Positions 1-5,237 of a stretch of 6,961 nucleotides of DNA are shown here, one piece after another. The position numbers and the translations under genes were made by a program. The DNA lies in the NCBI GenBank assembly GCA_035546355.1, contig DATKEH010000032.1, positions 1-6,961 of the forward strand, written 5' to 3'. This DNA is from DATKEH01 sp035546355. GTDB lineage: Bacteria; Acidobacteriota; Thermoanaerobaculia; Multivoradales; JAIOJS01. The notes beneath the pieces were generated by a model. The model made no database searches and was not told the DNA's origin. It worked only from the letters and a program-made list of their open reading frames with translations. How positions within the stretch are numbered: position 1 is the first letter of the stretch; every line of letters begins with the position of its first letter.

Positions 1-1
1 G

Positions 2-727
2 CACACCCTGTACGACTTCACCGCCGAGGACGGCGTGCGGCACACGGTGTGGCGCGCCGCCGCCGGGCCGGCGCTGGCCAGCGCCTTCGCGGCGGTGCCG
101 GCGCTCTACGTCGCCGACGGCCACCACCGCTCGGCTTCGGCGAGCCGCGCTCGGGCCGTCTGCCGCGCCGCCGATCCGGCCCCCACGGGCGAGGCGGAGT
201 ACGACGTCTTCCTCGCGGTCCTCTTTCCGGCCGATCAGCTGTGGGTGCTGCCCTACAACCGGGTGGTGCACGATCTCGCCGGACGCGACGAGCCGGCCTT
301 TCTCGAGCGGCTGGGGGAGGCGGTGACGGTGAGCGCCGACGGGCCGCCGACTCCGCCGGCGCGCGGCCGGGTCTCGATGTACCTGGGCGGGCGCTGGTAC
401 GGCCTGGAGATGCCGCCCGAGGCGCGGTCCGACCCCGACCCGGTGGCGTCCCTCGACGCCGCCATCCTGCAGGAGCGGGTGCTGGCGCCGTTGCTCGACA
501 TCGCCGACCCCCGCATCTCGGACCGCGTCGACTTCGTCGGCGGCGGGCGCGGCACCGCCGAGCTCGAGCGGCGCGTCGACGCGCGCCCCGGCGCGGTGGC
601 GTTCTCGCTCCATCCGCTCTCCGTCGAGCAGCTGATGGCGGTGGCGGACGCCGGGCGGGTGCTGCCACCAAAGACCACCTGGTTCGAGCCGAAGCTGCGT
701 TCCGGCCTGCTGATACACGAATTCTGA
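2..727 (+). CDS. DUF1015 family protein, C-terminal part (5' end outside window)
   Basis: The reading frame is open from the first bases of the window to the TGA at 725-727, giving 241 residues with no start visible. DUF1015 proteins are usually around 400 residues or more, so about the C-terminal half is seen. Family hallmarks are the segment YVADGHHRSASA (DGHHR encoded at 116-130) and the C-terminal block PPKTTWFEPKLRSGLLIHEF just before the stop, which closely matches the usual end of this family. There is no signal peptide or membrane segment in the visible part, so it is probably cytosolic. The gene sits 17 nt upstream of serC, and from general knowledge DUF1015 genes often neighbour serine-biosynthesis genes. 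The biochemical function is not established. The DGHHR motif resembles the ParB/sulfiredoxin-fold motif also found in free-serine kinases, so a role in serine or phosphoserine metabolism is a reasonable inference but not shown here. Family assignment is firm; function is open. Confidence 0.9.
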   Translation, partial: HTLYDFTAEDGVRHTVWRAAAGPALASAFAAVPALYVADGHHRSASASRARAVCRAADPAPTGEAEYDVFLAVLFPADQLWVLPYNRVVHDLAGRDEPAFLERLGEAVTVSADGPPTPPARGRVSMYLGGRWYGLEMPPEARSDPDPVASLDAAILQERVLAPLLDIADPRISDRVDFVGGGRGTAELERRVDARPGAVAFSLHPLSVEQLMAVADAGRVLPPKTTWFEPKLRSGLLIHEF

Positions 728-732
728 GGAGG
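726..732 (+). promoter_or_regulatory. Shine-Dalgarno of serC, overlapping the upstream stop codon
   Basis: GAGGAGG lies 12 nt upstream of the ATG at 745 and shares two bases with the TGA stop (725-727) of the DUF1015 gene. It selects ATG 745 as the serC start, although the frame is open further upstream. The overlap of stop and ribosome binding site suggests translational coupling of the two genes. The spacing is somewhat long. Confidence 0.7.
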
Positions 733-744
733 CTGGATCCCCAG

Positions 745-1827
745 ATGCGCGAACCCGTCTACAACTTCGGCGCCGGTCCGGCGATGCTCCCCGAGGAGGT
801 CCTCGCCGAGGCGCAGCGCGACCTCCTCGACTACCGGGGCAGCGGGATGAGCGTGATGGAGCTCAGCCACCGCTCCCCCACCTACGAGGAGATCCACCTG
901 GAGGCGATCGCGCGGATCCGCGAGCTGCTGGGGGCCGGCGAGGAATTCGACGTGCTGCTGCTCCAGGGGGGCGCCAGCCTGCAGTTCTCGATGGTGCCGA
1001 TGAACCTGCTGCGCCGCCGAGCCTCCTACGTCCTCACCGGCGCCTGGTCGAAGAAGGCGGCCAAGGAGGCGCGGCGGCACGGCGAGGTGCAGGTGGCGGC
1101 CAGCACCGAGGCCGAGGAGTTCGCGCGCATCCCGGCCCCCGAGGAGCTCTTCCTCGACCCCGAGAGCGACTACCTCCACGTCACCAGCAACAACACCATC
1201 TTCGGGACGCAGTGGCGCGCCGAACCGCCGACTCCCGACGGCGTGCCGCTGGTCGCGGACGTCTCCTCGGACTTCCTGTCGCGGCCCCTGCCCCTGGAGC
1301 GCTACGGCCTGCTCTACGCCGGGGCGCAGAAGAACCTCGGCCCAGCCGGCCTGACGGTGGTGGTGCTGCGCCGGGAGCTCCTTTCCCGCTGCCCGGAGAC
1401 GCTGCCGGCGATGCTCTCCTACCGCACCCACTCCGCGGCCGGGTCGCTGTACAACACACCGCCCTGCTGGGCGATCTATGTGAGCGGGCTGGTCTGCCGC
1501 TGGATCACCGAGCTCGGTGGCCTGGAGGCCATGGCCCGGCGCAACGAGGAGAAGGCGCGCCTTCTCTACGACGTCATCGACGGCGGCGACTTCTACCGCG
1601 GCACCGCCCACCCCGACAGCCGCTCGTGGATGAACGTCACCTTCCGGCTGCCCGACGAGGAGCTCGAACGACGGCTCCTCGCCGAGGCCGCCGCCGCGGG
1701 GCTGGTCAACCTGAAGGGGCACCGCTCCGTGGGCGGGCTACGCGCCTCGCTCTACAACGCCATGCCGCGCCGCGGGGTGGAGCGGCTCGCCGAGCTGATG
1801 CGCGATTTCGCGCAGCGGGCGGGGTGA
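745..1827 (+). CDS. serC: Phosphoserine aminotransferase (SerC)
   Basis: This 360-residue protein is a class V, PLP-dependent aminotransferase. It converts 3-phosphohydroxypyruvate and glutamate to O-phospho-L-serine and 2-oxoglutarate, the second step of serine biosynthesis; the family also acts in pyridoxal phosphate synthesis. It is cytosolic. Length matches the family (about 360 residues). Visible signatures are the N-terminal YNFGAGPAMLPEEV (6-19), MSVMELSHRS (35-44), the cofactor-phosphate loop GGASLQF (75-81), TSNNTIFGTQW (147-157), the PLP-contacting Asp in ADVSSDFLSRPL (171-182), the PLP lysine K196 in YAGAQKNLGPAG, and the substrate-binding C-terminal block GHRSVGGLRASLYNAMP (325-341). 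The ATG at 745 is chosen because the family starts with this short lead into NFGAGPA and GAGGAGG precedes it. The frame is open far upstream, but that sequence overlaps the DUF1015 gene in another frame and is not coding. All expected active-site residues are present. Confidence 0.98.
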   Translation: MREPVYNFGAGPAMLPEEVLAEAQRDLLDYRGSGMSVMELSHRSPTYEEIHLEAIARIRELLGAGEEFDVLLLQGGASLQFSMVPMNLLRRRASYVLTGAWSKKAAKEARRHGEVQVAASTEAEEFARIPAPEELFLDPESDYLHVTSNNTIFGTQWRAEPPTPDGVPLVADVSSDFLSRPLPLERYGLLYAGAQKNLGPAGLTVVVLRRELLSRCPETLPAMLSYRTHSAAGSLYNTPPCWAIYVSGLVCRWITELGGLEAMARRNEEKARLLYDVIDGGDFYRGTAHPDSRSWMNVTFRLPDEELERRLLAEAAAAGLVNLKGHRSVGGLRASLYNAMPRRGVERLAELMRDFAQRAG

Positions 1828-1886
1828 CCGCTGGCGCTTCGCCCGGCGACCCCCCCTCGACCTGCCGTAGATCCACGGCACTCCCC

Positions 1887-1895
1887 TGATACGAT
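1887..1895 (+). promoter_or_regulatory. Candidate extended -10 promoter for the DUF2911 gene
   Basis: TGATACGAT in the 105-nt serC-DUF2911 gap fits an extended -10 element: TG, one base, then TACGAT (four of six matches to TATAAT). No convincing -35 hexamer is visible; the sequence at the right distance (around 1868-1873) matches only weakly, as is common with extended -10 promoters. Predicted transcription would begin near 1902, giving a leader of about 30 nt that includes the AGGAGG at 1921-1926. Confidence 0.4.
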
Positions 1896-1920
1896 CCCGC
1901 CGAACCGAAGAACCGACCCC

Positions 1921-1926
1921 AGGAGG
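1921..1926 (+). promoter_or_regulatory. Shine-Dalgarno of the DUF2911 gene
   Basis: A perfect AGGAGG with 6-nt spacing to the ATG at 1933 fixes that start. It is the strongest ribosome binding site in the window and contrasts with the next two genes, which have none. Confidence 0.85.
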
Positions 1927-1932
1927 AATCCC

Positions 1933-2535
1933 ATGCTGTCCCGGAAGCTGAGCCTCGCCTTTGCCCTCGTCTCGCTGGTCGCCGGCGCTGCCGCCGCCGC
2001 CGCCCAGGACCTCCACCCCTCGCGCCGCCCGAGCCCGATGGGCATGGCGCGGATCACCCTCGACGACACCTACGTGCGGGTGGTGTACAGCCGCCCCTAC
2101 GAGCGCGGCCGCGAGAACATCTTCGGCGGCGAGGAGTCCGGGGCCCTGGTGCCGTTCGGCAAGGTCTGGCGCACCGGCGCCAACGAGGCCACCGAGATCA
2201 CCGTCACCGGCGACGTGCTGGTGGCGGGGCAGCCGCTCGCCTCCGGCACCTACTCGCTGTTCACTACCCCTGGAGCCGAGCAGTGGCAGGTCCACTTCAA
2301 CTCGGCGCTGGGCCTGAGCGGCGCCGGCTACTTCGCCGACGGGGAGTTCACCCCCATCGACCTCGACGCCACCAACGCCCTCACCGTGACGGCGGCGGCG
2401 AAGGCCCTCCCCGAGGAGGAGAAGGTGGAGCAGCTGACCCTCTCCTTCGACCGCACGGGCGAGCGGTCGGCGGACATGGTGCTGCGCTGGATCACCACCG
2501 AGCTACGGGTACCGATCAGCCTGGCCGGCGATTAG
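1933..2535 (+). CDS. Secreted DUF2911 domain protein
   Basis: The protein has 200 residues. It starts with a classic signal peptide: basic MLSRK, a hydrophobic core (about 6-18), then an alanine run with likely cleavage after A24 (AAA before QDL). There is no lipobox cysteine, so a soluble periplasmic or secreted protein is expected. The mature part is a DUF2911 domain: SRRPSPMG-like start (about 30-37), VYSRPYERGR (51-60), the signature VPFGKVWRTGANEATEI (73-89), LASGTYSLFTTPG (102-114), and the C-terminal VLRWITTELRVPI (183-195). The family is common in Bacteroidota, Acidobacteriota and related phyla, and its function is unknown; no catalytic residues can be named. The gene has its own candidate promoter and a strong Shine-Dalgarno, and need not be co-regulated with serC. 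Family assignment is confident from the WRTGANEAT and GTYSLFT blocks. Confidence 0.92.
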   Translation: MLSRKLSLAFALVSLVAGAAAAAAQDLHPSRRPSPMGMARITLDDTYVRVVYSRPYERGRENIFGGEESGALVPFGKVWRTGANEATEITVTGDVLVAGQPLASGTYSLFTTPGAEQWQVHFNSALGLSGAGYFADGEFTPIDLDATNALTVTAAAKALPEEEKVEQLTLSFDRTGERSADMVLRWITTELRVPISLAGD

Positions 2536-2574
2536 CAGGCCTCGACCGTCGTCGGCCGCCGAAGGCGCTCTGCC

Positions 2575-2583
2575 TGATAGCGT
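2575..2583 (+). promoter_or_regulatory. Candidate extended -10 promoter, leaderless arrangement, aminotransferase gene
   Basis: TGATAGCGT fits TG, one base, then a TAnnnT hexamer (TAGCGT, 2578-2583). Exactly 7 nt separate the hexamer from the ATG at 2591, so transcription would start at or next to the A of the start codon. No Shine-Dalgarno is present between the previous stop (2533-2535) and this ATG. No good -35 is seen at 16-18 nt. Seven bases of this element (CCTGATA) are identical to the candidate promoter at 1885-1891. Confidence 0.4.
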
Positions 2584-2590
2584 CGCGGCG

Positions 2591-3868
2591 ATGACGGTCT
2601 CCCTCTTCCTCGACGAATCCTCGGCCCCGTCGGCCTTCCGGCGGGTGCCGCGGACCGGCGTCATCTTCGCCACCGAGGAGGCGCGGGCTCGCGGCTATCG
2701 CCCGGGAGACCCCCGGTGGTGCAACCTCGGCCAGGGGCAACCCGAGGCAGGCCCGCTTCCCGGCGCCCCGCCGCGCCTCGATGCCATCACCCTCGGCGCC
2801 ACGGACCACGAGTACGCGCCGGTGGCCGGCCTGTGGGAGCTGCGGGAGGCGGTGGCGGCGTTCTACAACCGCACCTACCGCCGCGGGATGGCCTCGCAGT
2901 ACAGCGCCGAGAACGTCGCCATCTCCCCCGGCGGCCGCGCTGCGCTGACGCGCGCCGCCGCCTCCCTGGGCAGCATCCACCTCGGCCACTTCCTCCCCGA
3001 CTACACCGCCTACGAGGAGCTGCTGGAGCTGTTCCGCCCCTTCCTGCCGATCCCCATCCTGCTCGACCCCGCCGACGGCTACGCCTTCGGCGCCGACGAC
3101 CTGCGCCGCGAGGTCCTCGGCCGCGGGCTGGCGGCAGTGCTGCTGTCCAATCCCTGCAACCCCACCGGCCGCCTGGTGGCGGGCGACGAGCTGGAGGCCT
3201 GGGTGGACGTGGCGCGGCAGCTCTCCTGTACCCTGCTGCTGGACGAGTTCTATTCGCACTACGTGTGGCGGCCGGGAGCCGCGCCGATGCAGAGCGCCGC
3301 CCGCTACGTCGAGGACGTCGACGCCGATCCGATCGTGCTCTTCGACGGGCTGACGAAGAACTGGCGGTACCCCGGCTGGCGGGTGGCGTGGACGGTCGGG
3401 CCCCGCTCGGTGATCGCGGCGGTGGCGAGCGCCGGTTCGTTCCTCGACGGCGGGGCGCCGCGGCCCCTGCAGCGCGCCGCCGTGCCGCTGCTCGCAGCCG
3501 ACCGCGTGGAGGCCGAGGTGGCGGCGATCCACGCCGCCTTCCGCCCCAAGCGGGAGCTCGTCCTGCGGCGTGCCCGGGAGCTGGGGCTGCGCATCGAGCC
3601 CTCGCCCGACGGCACCTTCTACGCCTTCGCCTCGCTGGCCGAGCTGCCGCCACCGCTCTCGGACTGCATGGTCTTCTTCCACGCCGCGCTGGCCCACAAG
3701 GTGATCACCGTCCCCGGGGTGTTCTTCGACGTCAATCCCGGGCAGCGCCGGGCGCAGCGGATGGTGCGACTCCGGCAGCACCTGCGGCTCTCTTTCGGGC
3801 CACCGCTCGAGGAGCTCGCCTGCGCCTTCGATCGCCTAGAGCGGATGATCTCGACAGTCGCCGGCTGA
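2591..3868 (+). CDS. Class I/II PLP-dependent aminotransferase, substrate unknown
   Basis: This cytosolic protein of 425 residues is an aspartate-aminotransferase-fold (fold type I) enzyme. Visible elements in order are LGQGQPE (46-52), HEYAPVAGLWELREAVA (73-89), ISPGGRAAL (111-119) in the cofactor-phosphate region, NPCNPTG (187-193) with the asparagine that contacts PLP, LLLDEFYSHYVW (215-226) with D218 for the pyridine nitrogen and Y221, the PLP lysine K256 in GLTKNWRYPGWRVAW, and R399 in LRLSFG, which normally binds the substrate carboxylate. All catalytic residues are present, so it should be active. The substrate cannot be read from sequence; aspartate, aromatic, branched-chain or a biosynthetic keto acid are all possible. 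The N-terminus is about 20-30 residues longer than in minimal members. ATG 2591 is chosen because it begins the conserved frame, there is no in-frame start close upstream, and a TAnnnT element lies 7 nt ahead. No Shine-Dalgarno is present. Confidence 0.93.
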   Translation: MTVSLFLDESSAPSAFRRVPRTGVIFATEEARARGYRPGDPRWCNLGQGQPEAGPLPGAPPRLDAITLGATDHEYAPVAGLWELREAVAAFYNRTYRRGMASQYSAENVAISPGGRAALTRAAASLGSIHLGHFLPDYTAYEELLELFRPFLPIPILLDPADGYAFGADDLRREVLGRGLAAVLLSNPCNPTGRLVAGDELEAWVDVARQLSCTLLLDEFYSHYVWRPGAAPMQSAARYVEDVDADPIVLFDGLTKNWRYPGWRVAWTVGPRSVIAAVASAGSFLDGGAPRPLQRAAVPLLAADRVEAEVAAIHAAFRPKRELVLRRARELGLRIEPSPDGTFYAFASLAELPPPLSDCMVFFHAALAHKVITVPGVFFDVNPGQRRAQRMVRLRQHLRLSFGPPLEELACAFDRLERMISTVAG

Positions 3869-3878
3869 TCGCGGCCAG

Positions 3879-3888
3879 GGGGCGCCCC
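3879..3888. repeat. GGGGCGCCCC palindrome abutting the -35 of the FKBP promoter
   Basis: A perfect 10-bp palindrome lies immediately before TTGCAA (3889). The same ten bases recur at 4823-4832, in the hairpin after the FKBP gene. It could be an operator-like site, but such strings arise readily in sequence this GC-rich. Confidence 0.3.
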
Positions 3889-3903
3889 TTGCAAGCGGCG
3901 CCG
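3889..3903 (+). repeat. 15-nt direct repeat, copy 1 (TTGCAAGCGGCGCCG)
   Basis: This 15-nt string occurs exactly twice, here and at 5116-5130, both times in a non-coding gap upstream of a gene. Here its first six bases form the candidate -35 of the FKBP gene. A chance match of this length within a GC-rich window this size is not negligible. Confidence 0.5.
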
Positions 3904-3917
3904 CCAGCGGCTACCGT
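3889..3917 (+). promoter_or_regulatory. Candidate -35/-10 promoter, near-leaderless, FKBP gene
   Basis: TTGCAA (3889-3894, four of six matches to TTGACA) is followed after exactly 17 nt by TACCGT (3912-3917, TAnnnT form). The predicted start of transcription at about 3923-3927 leaves zero to four bases before ATG 3927. No Shine-Dalgarno precedes that ATG. This is the best-spaced two-part promoter in the window. It argues against the in-frame GTG at 3918, which would lie directly after the -10 element and upstream of the transcript start. Confidence 0.45.
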
Positions 3918-3926
3918 GTGCCGGCC

Positions 3927-4763
3927 ATGCGACGCACTCTCCCTGCCCTGGTCCTGCTCCCCCTGCTGGCGTACCTCGTCACCAGCGCCGCCGCGGCGCC
4001 CGCGAGCTCCTCGCTCGCCACCGAGGTGCCGCTGGCGGCGCCGCCGCCCGAGGCCGAAGTCGCACCGCTGGGCTTCGCCTCGCTGGTGCTGGCCCCCGGC
4101 TCCGGAGCCACCCGCCCCAGCCGCGACGACCGCGTCGCGCTGCACGTCGTCGGGCGGACGAGTGACGGTGAGGAGCTGATGAATAGTCGCGGCGCCCAAC
4201 CCGGGGTGCTGGACCTCTCCAAGGTGGCGCCGATCTGGCGGGAAGCGTTGCTGCTGATGGTCGAAGGGGAGACGCGCCGGGTGTGGATCCCGGCGCACCT
4301 CGCCCCACCCGATCCCCACAGCGGGCAGCGAAGGCCGATCGTCTTCGACTTCGAGCTGCTCGACATCCTCGAGCCGGCGGCGGCGCCGGGGTGGTTGCGG
4401 ACCCCCCCCGCCGACGCCGAGCGGACTCCGTCCGGAGCCCTGACGGTGCGGCTGGAGGACGGCACCGGGACGGCCCACCCGACGCGGCGCGACGCCGCCC
4501 TGCTGCGCTATACCGGCCGCACCGCGGACGGCGAAGTGTTCGACGCCACCTCGCAACGCGGACGCCCCACCCTGGTGCCGCTCGAGAAGGTGATCCCCGC
4601 CTTCGCCGAGTGCGTCGAGCGGATGGTGGAGGGGGAGAAGCGCCGCTGCTGGATCCCGGGCGAGGTGGCGCGGGGCCAATGGGTGGGATCTCCCGAGGGG
4701 GACCTGGTGTTCGACCTGCGCCTGATCTCCTTCACGCCGACCGACGACATCCTGGTGGACTAG
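3927..4763 (+). CDS. Exported protein with two FKBP-type peptidyl-prolyl isomerase domains, first one degenerate
   Basis: The protein has 278 residues from ATG 3927. An N-terminal signal peptide (MRR, hydrophobic core 4-19, AAAA at 21-24) predicts export to the periplasm, with no lipobox cysteine. Two FKBP-like domains follow, about 44-147 and 154-269. They align to each other: VVGRTSDGEEL with YTGRTADGEVF, and MVEGETRRVWIP (111-122) with MVEGEKRRCWIP (233-244). FKBPs catalyse cis-trans isomerisation of prolyl bonds and help protein folding. The second domain keeps FKBP12-type active-site positions: Y195, F205-D206, V222-I223 and an aromatic (F226) where FKBP12 has Trp. The first has V74, L84 and M85 at the Tyr, Phe and Asp positions and A101 for the Ile, though W104 occupies the Trp position; it is probably not catalytic. 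GTG 3918 is an alternative start adding three residues, but the candidate promoter favours ATG 3927. It has its own promoter and is followed by hairpins, so it may be monocistronic. Confidence 0.88.
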   Translation: MRRTLPALVLLPLLAYLVTSAAAAPASSSLATEVPLAAPPPEAEVAPLGFASLVLAPGSGATRPSRDDRVALHVVGRTSDGEELMNSRGAQPGVLDLSKVAPIWREALLLMVEGETRRVWIPAHLAPPDPHSGQRRPIVFDFELLDILEPAAAPGWLRTPPADAERTPSGALTVRLEDGTGTAHPTRRDAALLRYTGRTADGEVFDATSQRGRPTLVPLEKVIPAFAECVERMVEGEKRRCWIPGEVARGQWVGSPEGDLVFDLRLISFTPTDDILVD

Positions 4764-4822
4764 GCGTCGCCGCGGGCCGGCGCCGGGTTGCCCCTTCGCC
4801 GGCGGGGGCGAAAGAAGCGCCG

Positions 4823-4844
4823 GGGGCGCCCCGAAGGGCGCCCC
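4823..4844 (+). terminator. Strong GC hairpin after the FKBP gene, possible terminator without a T tract
   Basis: GGGGCGCCC (4823-4831) and GGGCGCCCC (4836-4844) are perfect reverse complements around a CGAA loop, giving a 9-bp stem about 60 nt after the FKBP stop codon. The downstream sequence (GGTATGGGTTGG) lacks the run of Ts of a typical intrinsic terminator. Some GC-rich bacteria use such T-poor hairpins, or the hairpin may simply protect the 3' end of the mRNA. Confidence 0.4.
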
Positions 4845-4887
4845 GGTATGGGTTGGAATCTGGCGGGGTTCAGGAAGTCGTTACCGC

Positions 4888-4924
4888 GTGCTCGTTGGGG
4901 ATGTCCTGGACAGGTTACGAGCGC
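4888..4924. repeat. Inverted repeat with an 8-bp stem
   Basis: GTGCTCGT (4888-4895) pairs with ACGAGCGC (4917-4924), with one G-U pair. The 21-nt loop holds a nested inverted repeat, TGTCCTGGACA (4902-4912). It could fold as an RNA element if this region is transcribed. No known family is recognised. Confidence 0.35.
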
Positions 4925-5088
4925 CGCTGCACGGTATCGCTCTACAGCAACCCTCGTGCCAGGTCGGTGCGGCGGCCGTTCGCCTCGCCGCCCCGGCCCC
5001 GGCTCCTGGGACGGGTACCGAGGTTTCGCCGCGCCGCCGGCTGCCGGGCCCCGGCTCTTCGACGGCCTCCGCCACCGGCCCGGCGTGT

Positions 5089-5117
5089 AGGTCCTTCCTC
5101 GCCGCCGGGAAGGATTT
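5089..5117. repeat. Hairpin with a 10-bp stem upstream of the RNase E/G promoter
   Basis: AGGTCCTTCC (5089-5098) pairs with GGAAGGATTT (5108-5117), including two G-U pairs, around a 9-nt loop (TCGCCGCCG). It ends in three Ts, so it may act as a weak terminator for transcription from upstream or as part of a structured leader. It runs into copy 2 of the 15-nt repeat (5116-5130). Confidence 0.4.
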
Positions 5118-5130
5118 GCAAGCGGCGCCG
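5116..5130 (+). repeat. 15-nt direct repeat, copy 2 (TTGCAAGCGGCGCCG)
   Basis: This is identical to positions 3889-3903. Unlike copy 1, no -10 hexamer lies 16-18 nt downstream, so a simple shared -35 does not explain it. Confidence 0.5.
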
Positions 5131-5159
5131 GTGGTTGCGGTCGGACCGAGTGGGTTCGG

Positions 5160-5168
5160 TGGTATCCT
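5160..5168 (+). promoter_or_regulatory. Candidate extended -10 promoter for the RNase E/G gene
   Basis: TGGTATCCT gives TG, one base, then TATCCT (four of six matches to TATAAT). TTGCGG (5135-5140) resembles a -35 but sits 22 nt away, which is too far for normal spacing. Transcription would begin near 5175, giving a leader of about 60 nt that includes the AGGAG at 5221-5225. Confidence 0.4.
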
Positions 5169-5220
5169 CCGCTCGCTCGCGCCTCTACCGCCACCCCGGC
5201 GCCCCCACCCCTTCCAGGCC

Positions 5221-5225
5221 AGGAG
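5221..5225 (+). promoter_or_regulatory. Shine-Dalgarno of the RNase E/G gene, selecting the GTG start
   Basis: AGGAG lies 12 nt before GTG 5238 and 24 nt before the next in-frame ATG (5250), which favours the GTG. The site is part of the palindrome AGGAGCTCCT (5221-5230). Confidence 0.55.
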
Positions 5226-5237
5226 CTCCTCCACATC

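Larger units (their letters stand above)
4764..5237. other. 474-nt non-coding interval upstream of the RNase E/G gene
   Basis: No convincing gene lies between the FKBP stop (4761-4763) and the RNase E/G start. Open frames here are low-complexity Arg/Pro/Ala/Gly translations without a ribosome binding site or recognisable domain. The interval contains a small inverted repeat (TTCGCC 4795-4800 with GGCGAA 4807-4812), a 9-bp GC hairpin (4823-4844), an 8-bp stem (4888-4895 with 4917-4924), a 10-bp stem (5089-5117), a candidate -10 (5160-5168) and a Shine-Dalgarno (5221-5225). I checked by eye for tRNA, SRP RNA, RNase P, tmRNA and T-box signatures and found none. It could be an RNase E/G leader, an unrecognised small RNA, or plain spacer. 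Confidence 0.7.

Noticed and set aside
49..744. Long in-frame extension of serC upstream of ATG 745.
   Set aside because: The translation is arginine/glycine/alanine-rich low complexity in a shifted frame over the well-supported DUF1015 gene, and SerC normally starts just before NFGAGPA.
1829..1848. Short hairpin just after the serC stop (CGCTGG pairing with CCGGCG) as a terminator.
   Set aside because: The stem is only 6 bp with a G-U pair and there is no T tract; such pairings are frequent by chance in GC-rich DNA.
2516..3781. Long minus-strand open frame opposite the aminotransferase.
   Set aside because: It has composition typical of antisense shadows (His, Gly, Val, Arg rich), no recognisable motif, and lies opposite a gene with an intact active site.
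3918..3920. GTG as the start of the FKBP gene.
   Set aside because: It directly follows the candidate -10 hexamer (3912-3917) and so would precede the transcript start; ATG 3927 also gives a standard signal peptide beginning with MRR.
4888..4911. Possible T-box-like segment (GTTACCGCG followed by GTCC) before the RNase E/G gene.
   Set aside because: The required TGG bulge before ACCGCG is absent (TCGTTACCGCG here), there is no Stem I specifier structure, and an RNase gene is not a typical T-box target.
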